A DNA stretch of 5,440 bases from HGM12998 sp900756495 (GCA_958477305.1 CAUEFI010000038.1:1-5440); one strand, 5' to 3'. Numbered from the stretch's first letter, positions 1 through 5,101 are shown. The notes: generated by a model from the letters alone, not told the origin. A program made the numbers and translations.

Positions 1-4
1 CTGC

Positions 5-33
5 TTGACAAAACGGGGGTTCACAGATATAAT
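5..33 (+). promoter_or_regulatory. Consensus sigma-70/sigma-A promoter for the plus-strand antisense RNA, copy 1
   Basis: TTGACA (5-10) and TATAAT (28-33) are separated by exactly 17 bases, a perfect housekeeping promoter. Transcription would begin near 40-44 and run into the cassette, antisense to the hydrophobic peptide gene. No protein gene on the plus strand follows it, which argues for an RNA product. The identical promoter occurs at 4898-4926. Confidence 0.93.
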
Positions 34-93
34 GACCTTAGAAGGGCGCTGTTGCGACGGTTAGCCCCAGACAGTTACATAAGCAATGCTCAT

Positions 94-125
94 GTTAGCC
101 GTTCGGTGGCAGCCGGGCGGCTAAC
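94..125 (+). other. Covariation-supported RNA hairpin with hexaloop, copy 1
   Basis: GTTAGCCG (94-101) pairs with CGGCTAAC (118-125). On the plus strand the stem continues through two U-G pairs (102-117, 103-116) and three G-C pairs (104-106 with 113-115), giving 13 pairs closed by the loop UGGCAG. In minus-strand RNA the two U-G pairs become A-C mismatches, so the structure favours the plus-strand RNA. The matching element in copy 2 (4987-5016) keeps the fold with different bases. The peptide stop codon (121-123) lies inside the stem. Confidence 0.82.
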
Positions 126-216
126 ACACGTTTGGGGATATGTAGACCAGCAGCCCAAGGACTGCCAGGAACACAACCGCGAAGCGCAGGGCTCTCGCCC
201 CGCCTCCGTTTCCCAT
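121..216 (-). CDS. 31-residue hydrophobic peptide (candidate type I toxin), copy 1
   Basis: This short gene reads from an ATG at 216 to a TAG at 123-121. GGGAGGTG lies at 230-223, placing GGAGG eight bases before this ATG; the in-frame ATG at 222 is too close to that site. The peptide has a glycine-rich start (MGNGGG), two arginines, then a hydrophobic run from about residue 12 to 26 (FAVVFLAVLGLLVYI) and a terminal cysteine. A single membrane-spanning helix is likely. A minus promoter at 305-277 precedes it, and a strong plus promoter makes RNA across it in antisense. The counterpart at 5095-5012 shares LRF, LAVL, YI and the last Cys although the DNA has diverged, which supports real coding. 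I do not recognise the family; a membrane-acting toxin is inference. Confidence 0.75.
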   Translation of the reverse strand: MGNGGGARALRFAVVFLAVLGLLVYISPNVC

Positions 217-222
217 CCGCAT

Positions 223-244
223 CACCTCCCTTCTCAGGGAAGTG
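223..244 (-). promoter_or_regulatory. Hairpin masking the peptide ribosome site, copy 1
   Basis: In the minus-strand RNA, CACUUCCC (244-237) pairs perfectly with GGGAGGUG (230-223), leaving the six-base loop UGAGAA. The paired segment contains the whole Shine-Dalgarno sequence of the 31-residue peptide, so translation should be weak until the structure opens. Masked ribosome sites are a known property of type I toxin mRNAs. A weaker hairpin occupies the same place in copy 2 (5102-5123). Confidence 0.7.
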
Positions 245-276
245 GCTAACCGCCATTCTGCAACAGCGCCGCAGTT

Positions 277-305
277 ATCTTACCACATGCGCCGGGGGTT
301 GTCCA
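277..305 (-). promoter_or_regulatory. Promoter for the hydrophobic peptide mRNA, copy 1
   Basis: Reading the minus strand, TGGACA (305-300) and TAAGAT (282-277) are separated by 17 bases, with an extended-10 TGG just before TAAGAT. The predicted start is near 270, at the end of the inverted repeat, giving a leader of about 54 bases before the peptide ATG at 216. The whole segment is identical in copy 2. It lies inside the antisense transcription unit, so the two promoters face each other about 235 bases apart. Confidence 0.8.
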
Positions 306-330
306 CGCCTCCTACCTATTTTATATTTAA

Positions 331-365
331 GAGCGGCAGAGGCCAAGGCCTCTGCCGCTCTTGTG
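331..365. terminator. GC-rich 13-bp hairpin, probable two-way terminator, copy 1
   Basis: GAGCGGCAGAGGC (331-343) pairs perfectly with 348-360 around a four-base loop. For the plus-strand antisense RNA the tail is the weak TTGTGT. For the minus-strand operon ending with the 76-residue gene the tail is TTAAATATAAAA. Neither is an ideal T-tract, but the stem is conserved in copy 2, where the loop bases differ and the plus-strand tail CTTTTC is better. Confidence 0.75.
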
Positions 366-405
366 TCCGCTGCTCCCTTTTCTTCGCCTTTTCGTGGGGG
401 CTGGC

Positions 406-636
406 CTATTCTTCCTTCGTCCAAAACGCCTGAAACATTTCCGACTTTAGCACTCTCTCCCCATCTGGATAGAAGGCCATATCGTCCTCGTCTATGTTGT
501 GTATCTCGACGTACTTATCGACAAGCTTTTCGGCTATATCCAGCGGAAGCTCTGGATCTGTTGCTATCGCAATGTATGCCTCATGCGGGTCCTCTATCGC
601 CAAAAGCCTCGCCATTTTCTCCTCTATGCTTTCCAT
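406..636 (-). CDS. Small, very acidic 76-residue protein, candidate immunity protein
   Basis: The ATG at 636 is preceded by AAGGAGG with GGAGG at 647-643 and a six-base gap, a near-ideal ribosome site. The gene starts 56 bases before the end of the upstream 1360-residue gene, in a different frame, so the two are probably translationally coupled. The protein has 21 acidic against 7 basic residues, no membrane segment or signal peptide, and seems mostly helical. It sits directly after a C-terminal ADP-ribosyltransferase domain, which is the usual place for an immunity protein in polymorphic toxin loci; a small acidic partner fits that role. I do not recognise its family, so the role is inference. 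A terminator hairpin follows about 45 bases after the stop. Confidence 0.85.
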   Translation of the reverse strand: MESIEEKMARLLAIEDPHEAYIAIATDPELPLDIAEKLVDKYVEIHNIDEDDMAFYPDGERVLKSEMFQAFWTKEE

Positions 637-3600
637 CGTCAGCCTCCTTCAAGTAAATCAGCGGGTTCCCGTCGTTGGCCGTGGTCACACGGATGACGGT
701 CATCTCTGTTCCAGGGAGGTAGATGACCTCCTGCTGCCTGGGAAGGCCGTAGGTATCCGCAATATCCCTGCCGGAGTGTCCGTCTATTACCAAATGCACT
801 ACTCCGCCGCCAAACTTCGGGTATCCGTTGGGGCGTTTTGATGTGGAGGTAAACGCCCGCATGGTTACGCTCGATCCCTCCGCATACTCGGCCAAAAAAG
901 CATCACAAGCCTTCTCGTCATCAAACTTCAGATTTCGGTAAGTCTGTCCTTCATACTGAGGAAATTTCTTCAGCGCCTTCTGGATATCTGCAGCAATGCT
1001 TGTCTCTATGTTGGTTGCTGTTCCGCTACTCAGTTTTCCATTAAGTCTATAGCAAAGAATTCCCTTTACATATTTCTCCAGCCGGGACGATTCGGCCTCA
1101 TCCATCCCCAGCCGTTTGGCGGTCTCGCGCTGTTTCCGCTGCAGCGCCCTGAGGTCTTCGGGCTGAATGTTGGCCTCTCTCCTGGTCACGGCATAGACGG
1201 GATTCCCGTCCTGGTCCAGCTCTCTATGCCCTTCCCAGACTGTGCTCTCATCATACCCCGCATTTTCAGCGCTGTCAAGCAACTGAGGACGTTCCTGGTT
1301 ATGTACGCCGTCCTCCTCAGGGCCCCGCACCGACGGCGCTTCGTCACGCCAGCCTTCTTCCAGGATGCGCTCTATGCTGATACCCGGCCGCTCTCTATAG
1401 CCCGAATGGCCGACCTCGTTCCTTTGGCGCGCCCGCTCCATAATGGCATCTAATTCTTCTATGTATGCCTCATAGTCGGTAAAAATGCCACCAAACTGCT
1501 CCCGCGCATGCTCTGGTGACACCTTATGGTATCCCCACACCAATGCATTGAGTTCGTCAAACAGGTCATCCAGTTCTTCCATGCTGAGATCAAAAAAATC
1601 TTTTTGTTGATAAGCCTTTCCCTCTGAAATCAGTTCAAGGAATCCCTCCATCTGCTGATTACCGATGTCAAGATAACGCCCTAAATTCTCAACAAACTCC
1701 AGGTATTCTGCATCGCCGCGCTGTCTGACGGCATGAACAGCCTCGTGATAACCAATAGGTTCCGCCAAATCGGCAGGGATAGCATCTGATATATAAACGG
1801 TACCGTTAGACGTTGTAGCCAGTGCATTATTGCGCCTCTTTCTAAGCGCATGATCAGCAATAACAACAACATTCGGACTATATGCTCGTGTAATTACAGC
1901 AGCTTGTTCCGCCGGGTGGTCAGAACCTACTTTCCGGACATATCCTTTTGCCCAATCCGCAACGCTTTTTGCGCCTGTTTCTCCTGCTGGTAAAGCTCCA
2001 GGCGCTTGTGTATCTTCTCGTACTCTTCCGGCGTCAGCTTCCTGGGCGTCCTCCCATACAGGGCCTCCATATAGCGTTCCAATGTCAGCGGGACCTGCTC
2101 CTTGTTGTCCATAAATCCCAACCTCCTTTTTTCCATCATAAAGCCCTGCCGGTCTTCTGTCAACTGCTTCCAGGGTATGGATCCCGTCCTCCTGCGGGCC
2201 GCGCACCGACGGCCCCTCGGCCCCCTGCCAGACCTCGTCCAGCGCCTGTTGCAGGTACTCGTCTCCCACGGCGGTTACCCCAGCTCTATTCCGGGCACTC
2301 CGGGCATTGCCTCCCGCCGGGTTTTCTGATATAATGGGAAATGAAACAGGAGTTATCGCGTTTTCGGGTTTGGCCGTAAACACCGGGGAATTTGCATCGG
2401 TGGGGCGCGAGGCTCCTGTTTTATTCATATATGCCGATACAATGTAGGTACTTTTGGCTTTTGTAATTGGGGCCGCTTCTACAACATAATATGTACCATT
2501 TATTTTTTTGGAAAAAACCACTGTTCGTGCCCTGCGATTTCTTCCGTTTGGCTTCGTCTCCCAGTACGCATCAGTCGTACCCCCGTCTTCTGCTGTATCA
2601 AAGTTATCGATCACATACTGCATCCTGGAGACATCCATGGGGTCTCTCATGCTTTGGTCGGCAAGCCCATTTTCTCCGTGTTCCTTATAGATGTGTTGTG
2701 CGATACGCGGCTCAAACACGGTGGAAAATCCGCGCACATCTTTTCCTGTGAGCGCCTCGATTTCTGCTGCCGCCCGGTCAGAGACCGGCTTCATACGATA
2801 CGCCTGTTTTGTCTCGCCACGTCTAGCAGATTCATAAAATCGAACTAGATTTTCGTCAAATGAGTCTTGGTATTCCTCGATAACCGCCTGCTCCGCAGCA
2901 GTGTGCCGCGCAGGGTTCGTGTCAACGGCTGTGCTCGCCGCCTCCACGGTGGAGGCGGTATTGTTTTGCCTGGCTGTCGGCTTCGCTGGGGCCATCGCCG
3001 CAGCCGCTCCGGCGGGCAGTGGGGAAGCCGGCTGTCCTGTCACCCCTCCCGCAAGCCGGGAGACCGGCACAAGCCCCGGCTTCACACCACTGCCCGAGCC
3101 CGACGGGGACGCCGGGGCAGCTGCCGGGGCGCCGGAGAAACCGCTTATATACCCCTGCATGGCCGCCTCGATGCCGTCCAGCGCCGCGTTCATCTGGTTC
3201 ACGGTACTCTGCTGTCCGGCCAGATAGGTGCTGTTCAGTTCGCTGCGCAGGATCTGGGTCTGCCTGAGAATGTTTTCCGCCGCCTGGGCCCGCGCCTCCG
3301 GCGTCATGCGCTCCCAGCCTTGGGACATCCGGCCGTACTGTTCCCCCACGGTCTCCACCGCCTGCTCCAGCTGCGCCCTGGTGGCCGTGGTGGTCCGGTA
3401 CGTGGAGATGCCGCTCTGCAGCACAGACAGCAAAAACGCCGTCGCCAGGTCTGTCGCCACCTGCTCCCGGTCCGGCTTCTTCTCGCTCAGGGCGTACCCT
3501 GTGCCGATGTTGGCCCCCGAAGAGGCGAGACCCTGCGCCGTCTGCCGCACAAATTCCATAAACGGCGTCTGCAGCCCGCTCTTCCGCAGTACCTCCGCAA

Positions 3601-4663
3601 GGCCGCTGCCCACCAGGCTCCCGGCCGCGCCGCCCGCCACCCCCTGCGCGCCGGAGATGCCTAGGGACTTCAGATAGTCCGTCCCCGTGATCCGCCCCGT
3701 AGCCGCGCTGCCGGCGTTCTGCACCGCGTCCGCCGCCGCGAAGGTCAGCGCCCCGTTGACGATGCTCTGGACGGCGGGGGACAGGGTGAGCTGCACGGTT
3801 TTCCCCCCGATACCGGCTCCCGCCGACAGTGCGCCCTCCACCGCCCCCAGGGCGGCGCCGGTACCGTACATCAGCGCCAGGTTTCCCCCAACGCTGCCCG
3901 CGCCATAGGCCGCCGGGTGCTGCTCCTGGGCCGCCGCAGCGTCGGCGGTCAGCCCGTTGTACCACCTGCTGTTCCGCTCTGCCATCTCCCCATCCCCGGT
4001 CAGCCTGGAGATGCCGCCGCCGATGGCCGCCGAGAGGGACGAGAGCCCCGTCGCCTCCAGCGCCCCCAGCGCCACCGCCTCCGCCCCCGTGTAGGTCTGC
4101 CCCGCCGCCTTGTCCAGGTAGTTGTATGCCGCCTCCGCCCCCCGGGTCGCGTACAGATAGTTGAATCCGCTCACCTCGTCCGCCGTCAGGCTGTCCAGGT
4201 CGTAGCTCCGCGCCGTGTCCGTGTTCAAAAGCCGGCTCCGGGCCGTCTTATTCCCGTTGATGGCGTCGTACAGAATGTCGTCGAAACCTGTCTCCGTATA
4301 TTTCCCGGTGAAGAGGTTCAGCTTTTCCTCCCGCCCGTTGGCTGTGCTCTGGTACGCGCTCTTCTCCCCGAAGTCCGCTTTCCCCCAAGGCGCCTCCCGT
4401 TTCACAAACTCCTTTGCGCGCTCCATCACCGGGTTCCCGCCCGTCGCCAGGCCCAGCCGCGCCCGGTCCGCCGTGGGCGTGCCGGCATTGGGCAGCGCTG
4501 TAACCGTCCTCTTCGGCGTTATATTTGCAGCGGCGGTATACTTGCTTGTTCCAGGGACGTAGGCCGTGCCGCTGGACGCCCCCGGCGTGACGCTCCTGGC
4601 CGTGTTATACTTCTTGTCAATTTCAAGGGCCTGCTTTCGCGCCCTGTCCCAGTTCAATGCCAT
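581..4663 (-). CDS. 1360-residue multidomain effector: carrier half, PBECR-like nuclease, HEAVH zincin-like and ADP-ribosyltransferase domains
   Basis: The ATG at 4663 lies two bases after the stop of the preceding gene (TAG GG ATG), with GGAG eight bases upstream. Residues 1-590 are Ala/Gly-rich with hydrophobic glycine-rich stretches (about 193-220, 250-285, 300-360, 404-420), a helical part (430-505) and a low-complexity linker (510-590). Residues 600-748 resemble the phage Barnase-EndoU-ColicinE5/D-RelE-like nucleases: HIYKEHG at 657-663, a beta-rich VVFSKKINGTYYVVE stretch and a late TYIVSAY. Residues 915-1080 hold HEAVH (973-977), a zinc-binding HExxH motif. Residues 1195-1338 form an R-S-E ADP-ribosyltransferase: R1243, STS 1273-1275, Q1310-x-E1312. 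QxE instead of ExE suggests a target other than arginine, as in C3-like enzymes. There is no signal peptide. It could be a polymorphic toxin or a phage polyvalent protein delivered with DNA. The domain calls rest on motifs read by eye. Confidence 0.9.
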   Translation of the reverse strand: MALNWDRARKQALEIDKKYNTARSVTPGASSGTAYVPGTSKYTAAANITPKRTVTALPNAGTPTADRARLGLATGGNPVMERAKEFVKREAPWGKADFGEKSAYQSTANGREEKLNLFTGKYTETGFDDILYDAINGNKTARSRLLNTDTARSYDLDSLTADEVSGFNYLYATRGAEAAYNYLDKAAGQTYTGAEAVALGALEATGLSSLSAAIGGGISRLTGDGEMAERNSRWYNGLTADAAAAQEQHPAAYGAGSVGGNLALMYGTGAALGAVEGALSAGAGIGGKTVQLTLSPAVQSIVNGALTFAAADAVQNAGSAATGRITGTDYLKSLGISGAQGVAGGAAGSLVGSGLAEVLRKSGLQTPFMEFVRQTAQGLASSGANIGTGYALSEKKPDREQVATDLATAFLLSVLQSGISTYRTTTATRAQLEQAVETVGEQYGRMSQGWERMTPEARAQAAENILRQTQILRSELNSTYLAGQQSTVNQMNAALDGIEAAMQGYISGFSGAPAAAPASPSGSGSGVKPGLVPVSRLAGGVTGQPASPLPAGAAAAMAPAKPTARQNNTASTVEAASTAVDTNPARHTAAEQAVIEEYQDSFDENLVRFYESARRGETKQAYRMKPVSDRAAAEIEALTGKDVRGFSTVFEPRIAQHIYKEHGENGLADQSMRDPMDVSRMQYVIDNFDTAEDGGTTDAYWETKPNGRNRRARTVVFSKKINGTYYVVEAAPITKAKSTYIVSAYMNKTGASRPTDANSPVFTAKPENAITPVSFPIISENPAGGNARSARNRAGVTAVGDEYLQQALDEVWQGAEGPSVRGPQEDGIHTLEAVDRRPAGLYDGKKEVGIYGQQGAGPADIGTLYGGPVWEDAQEADAGRVREDTQAPGALPAGETGAKSVADWAKGYVRKVGSDHPAEQAAVITRAYSPNVVVIADHALRKRRNNALATTSNGTVYISDAIPADLAEPIGYHEAVHAVRQRGDAEYLEFVENLGRYLDIGNQQMEGFLELISEGKAYQQKDFFDLSMEELDDLFDELNALVWGYHKVSPEHAREQFGGIFTDYEAYIEELDAIMERARQRNEVGHSGYRERPGISIERILEEGWRDEAPSVRGPEEDGVHNQERPQLLDSAENAGYDESTVWEGHRELDQDGNPVYAVTRREANIQPEDLRALQRKQRETAKRLGMDEAESSRLEKYVKGILCYRLNGKLSSGTATNIETSIAADIQKALKKFPQYEGQTYRNLKFDDEKACDAFLAEYAEGSSVTMRAFTSTSKRPNGYPKFGGGVVHLVIDGHSGRDIADTYGLPRQQEVIYLPGTEMTVIRVTTANDGNPLIYLKEADDGKHRGENGEAFGDRGPA
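1308..1337. repeat. 30-bp direct repeat in the large gene, copy A (after the metallopeptidase-like module)
   Basis: This segment matches 2184-2213 at 27 of 30 bases. It encodes the linker SVRGPEEDGVH (residues 1111-1121), whose partner SVRGPQEDGIH is at 819-829. The pair brackets the HEAVH module plus its preceding linker, between the nuclease-like and transferase domains. Such repeats could let modules be exchanged or lost by recombination. Confidence 0.88.
1927..2112 (-). CDS. Nested out-of-frame 61-residue protein inside the large effector gene
   Basis: An ATG at 2112 is preceded by AAAAAAGGAGG (GGAGG at 2126-2122) with a nine-base gap, one of the best ribosome sites in the window. The frame runs to a TAG at 1929-1927 and encodes a charged, helical protein beginning MDNKEQVPLTLERYMEALYG, with TPEEYEKIHKRLELYQQEK in the middle. 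In this frame most codons end in G or C, while the overlapping frame of the large gene here (about residues 851-912) uses many A- and T-ending codons and gives a low-complexity linker. So this is, or recently was, the real coding frame. It could be a live overlapping gene, perhaps the immunity gene for the preceding nuclease-like domain, or a relic caught in a fusion. It continues open upstream to 2163 without a better site. No family recognised. Confidence 0.7.
   Translation of the reverse strand: MDNKEQVPLTLERYMEALYGRTPRKLTPEEYEKIHKRLELYQQEKQAQKALRIGQKDMSGK
2184..2213. repeat. 30-bp direct repeat in the large gene, copy B (between the nuclease-like and metallopeptidase-like modules)
   Basis: This is the partner of 1308-1337, with three mismatches over 30 bases. 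It encodes SVRGPQEDGIH (residues 819-829), directly before the stretch that overlaps the nested small gene. The similarity at DNA level is higher than a shared protein motif would require, suggesting a fairly recent duplication or repeated use as a joining sequence. Confidence 0.88.
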
Positions 4664-4665
4664 CC

Positions 4666-4950
4666 CTACAGCTCCAATCCATATTTGCGTCCGAGTTCTC
4701 TCGCCTGATCCTCATCAATTGCCCCGCTGTTCACATACCCGCTTATTGCAGTCAGGATTTTATTCGTGGCATTCGCCGTGTCTTCAAGGCGGGACAGCTC
4801 CTTCAGGATATAAGCGGGGACACTCTCCAGGCCGCGCCCGCCGCCTGGTTTATGTGAATGAGGCTGTGCGCATAAAAAGAACCCTCGTTCTGTCTGCTTG
4901 ACAAAACGGGGGTTCACAGATATAATGACCTTAGAAGGGCGCTGTTGCAA
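4666..4950 (-). CDS. Small gene directly upstream of the large effector, start uncertain (up to 94 residues)
   Basis: The frame ends with TAG two bases before the ATG of the 1360-residue gene, so the two are co-transcribed and probably coupled. The C-terminal 52 residues (SVPAYILKELSRLEDTANAT onward, ending RELGRKYGLEL) look like a real soluble helical domain. The first 30 or so residues are read from the repeat, including the antisense promoter, and look unnatural. No in-frame ATG exists. The only frame-compatible starts are a TTG at 4950, with a possible GAGGG nine bases upstream, and a GTG at 4917 without a ribosome site. Either translation begins at the TTG inside the peptide transcript, or the gene has lost its 5' end to cassette insertion. 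Function unknown. Confidence 0.7.
   Translation of the reverse strand: MQQRPSKVIISVNPRFVKQTERGFFLCAQPHSHKPGGGRGLESVPAYILKELSRLEDTANATNKILTAISGYVNSGAIDEDQARELGRKYGLEL
4898..4926 (+). promoter_or_regulatory. Consensus sigma-70/sigma-A promoter for the plus-strand antisense RNA, copy 2
   Basis: TTGACA (4898-4903) and TATAAT (4921-4926) are spaced by 17 bases, identical to copy 1. The predicted start is near 4933-4937. It points away from the effector operon, toward the peptide gene, and lies within the first codons of the longest reading of the 94-residue frame on the other strand. Confidence 0.93.
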
Positions 4951-4986
4951 GACGGTTAGCCCTCACAGATGCACAGTTTTATCTAT

Positions 4987-5016
4987 GCTGACTGCTCGTG
5001 CCACCGGGCAGTCAGC
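4987..5016 (+). other. Covariation-supported RNA hairpin with hexaloop, copy 2
   Basis: GCTGACTGC (4987-4995) pairs perfectly with GCAGTCAGC (5008-5016), then a U-G pair and two G-C pairs lead to the loop UGCCAC (4999-5004), 12 pairs in all. Against copy 1 four stem positions change on both sides and keep pairing (U-A to C-G, A-U to G-C, G-C to A-U, C-G to U-A). The peptide stop codon (5014-5012) again lies inside the stem. Confidence 0.82.
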
Positions 5017-5095
5017 ACGCTTTTATGGAGAGTATGTAGGCCAAAACGGCCAGACACACGCAAAACCTCAGAAATTGCTTTCCTTGGTACCCCAT
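5012..5095 (-). CDS. 27-residue hydrophobic peptide (candidate type I toxin), copy 2
   Basis: The gene reads from an ATG at 5095 to a TGA at 5014-5012. A purine-rich GGGGGTGAGG (5110-5101) precedes the start; GAGG lies five bases from the ATG. The peptide begins MGYQGKQFLRF, continues with a hydrophobic CVCLAVLAYILSI run (about residues 12-24) and ends KAC. It is four residues shorter than the copy 1 peptide but keeps MG..G, LRF, LAVL, YI and the final cysteine. It carries a basic residue before and after the hydrophobic part and probably spans or inserts into the membrane once. A promoter at 5186-5158 drives it, and the same transcript could continue into the effector operon. Toxicity is inferred; the family is not one I recognise. 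Confidence 0.75.
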   Translation of the reverse strand: MGYQGKQFLRFCVCLAVLAYILSIKAC

Positions 5096-5101
5096 ATCAG
5101 C

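Larger units (their letters stand above)
45..270. repeat. Imperfect inverted repeat bounding the cassette core, copy 1
   Basis: The left arm consists of GGCGCTGTTGC (45-55) followed by GGTTAGCC (59-66). The right arm holds their reverse complements, GGCTAACC (244-251) and GCAACAGCGCC (260-270). The outer ends fall at or within a few bases of the predicted starts of both transcripts (plus about 40-44, minus about 270), so the two RNAs would begin with nearly the same sequence. A minus transcript reaching base 45 could pair its 3' part with its own 5' leader. The arms resemble IS6-family ends, but no target duplication or transposase is present. Confidence 0.85.
1..365. repeat. Cassette copy 1: long direct repeat with conserved flanks and a diverged core
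   Basis: This is the left copy of a repeat whose partner lies at 4894-5245. Bases 1-55 match 4894-4948 exactly, and 56-67 match again after a 2-base deletion relative to the partner. Bases 241-343 match 5122-5223 with one substitution and one extra T. Between about 68 and 240 the two copies are largely different, although both encode a short hydrophobic peptide on the minus strand. The conserved outer parts hold the plus promoter, both predicted transcript starts, the minus promoter and the terminator hairpin. The left edge may extend beyond the window. There is no sign of a transposase. Confidence 0.93.
40..365 (+). ncRNA. Predicted antisense RNA (candidate antitoxin RNA), copy 1
   Basis: The inferred transcript of about 325 bases starts just after the consensus promoter at 5-33 and ends at the strong hairpin at 331-360. 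It covers the entire minus-strand 31-residue peptide gene, its ribosome site and its promoter. Open frames on this strand are not preserved in copy 2, so a coding role is unlikely. The RNA contains a 13-bp hairpin (94-125) whose stem shows compensatory changes against copy 2. Its 5' end (45-66) is complementary to its own later segment (244-270), so it could close into one large folded domain. Its function as a type I antitoxin is inferred from layout. The ends are predicted, not mapped. Confidence 0.72.

Noticed and set aside
45..270. A miniature IS6-type transposable element as the main explanation of the repeats
   Set aside because: Flanking bases show no 8-bp duplication, and the conserved sequence continues outside the inverted repeat into both promoters and the terminator, so the repeated unit is larger than such an element.
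288..309. A minus-strand leader peptide of about eight codons starting at a GTG next to AGGAGG in the conserved right flank
   Set aside because: The GTG is only one base from GGAGG and overlaps the promoter itself, upstream of the predicted transcript start.
331..360. A CRISPR repeat or tandem repeat unit
   Set aside because: Only two widely separated hairpins exist, with no regular spacers.
132..656. Plus-strand open frame of 174 codons across copy 1 and the 76-residue gene
   Set aside because: It has no ribosome site, its peptide looks like a low-complexity shadow, it crosses the terminator hairpin and it is not preserved in copy 2.
2867..3664. Long plus-strand open frame of 265 codons opposite the carrier half
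   Set aside because: It is Arg/Gly/Pro/His-rich, as expected for the shadow of a GC-rich gene on the other strand, and has no credible start.
2922..3965. Minus-strand open frame of 347 codons in another frame of the large gene
   Set aside because: It is a Gly/Arg-rich shadow with no ribosome site, unlike the nested frame at 2112-1927.
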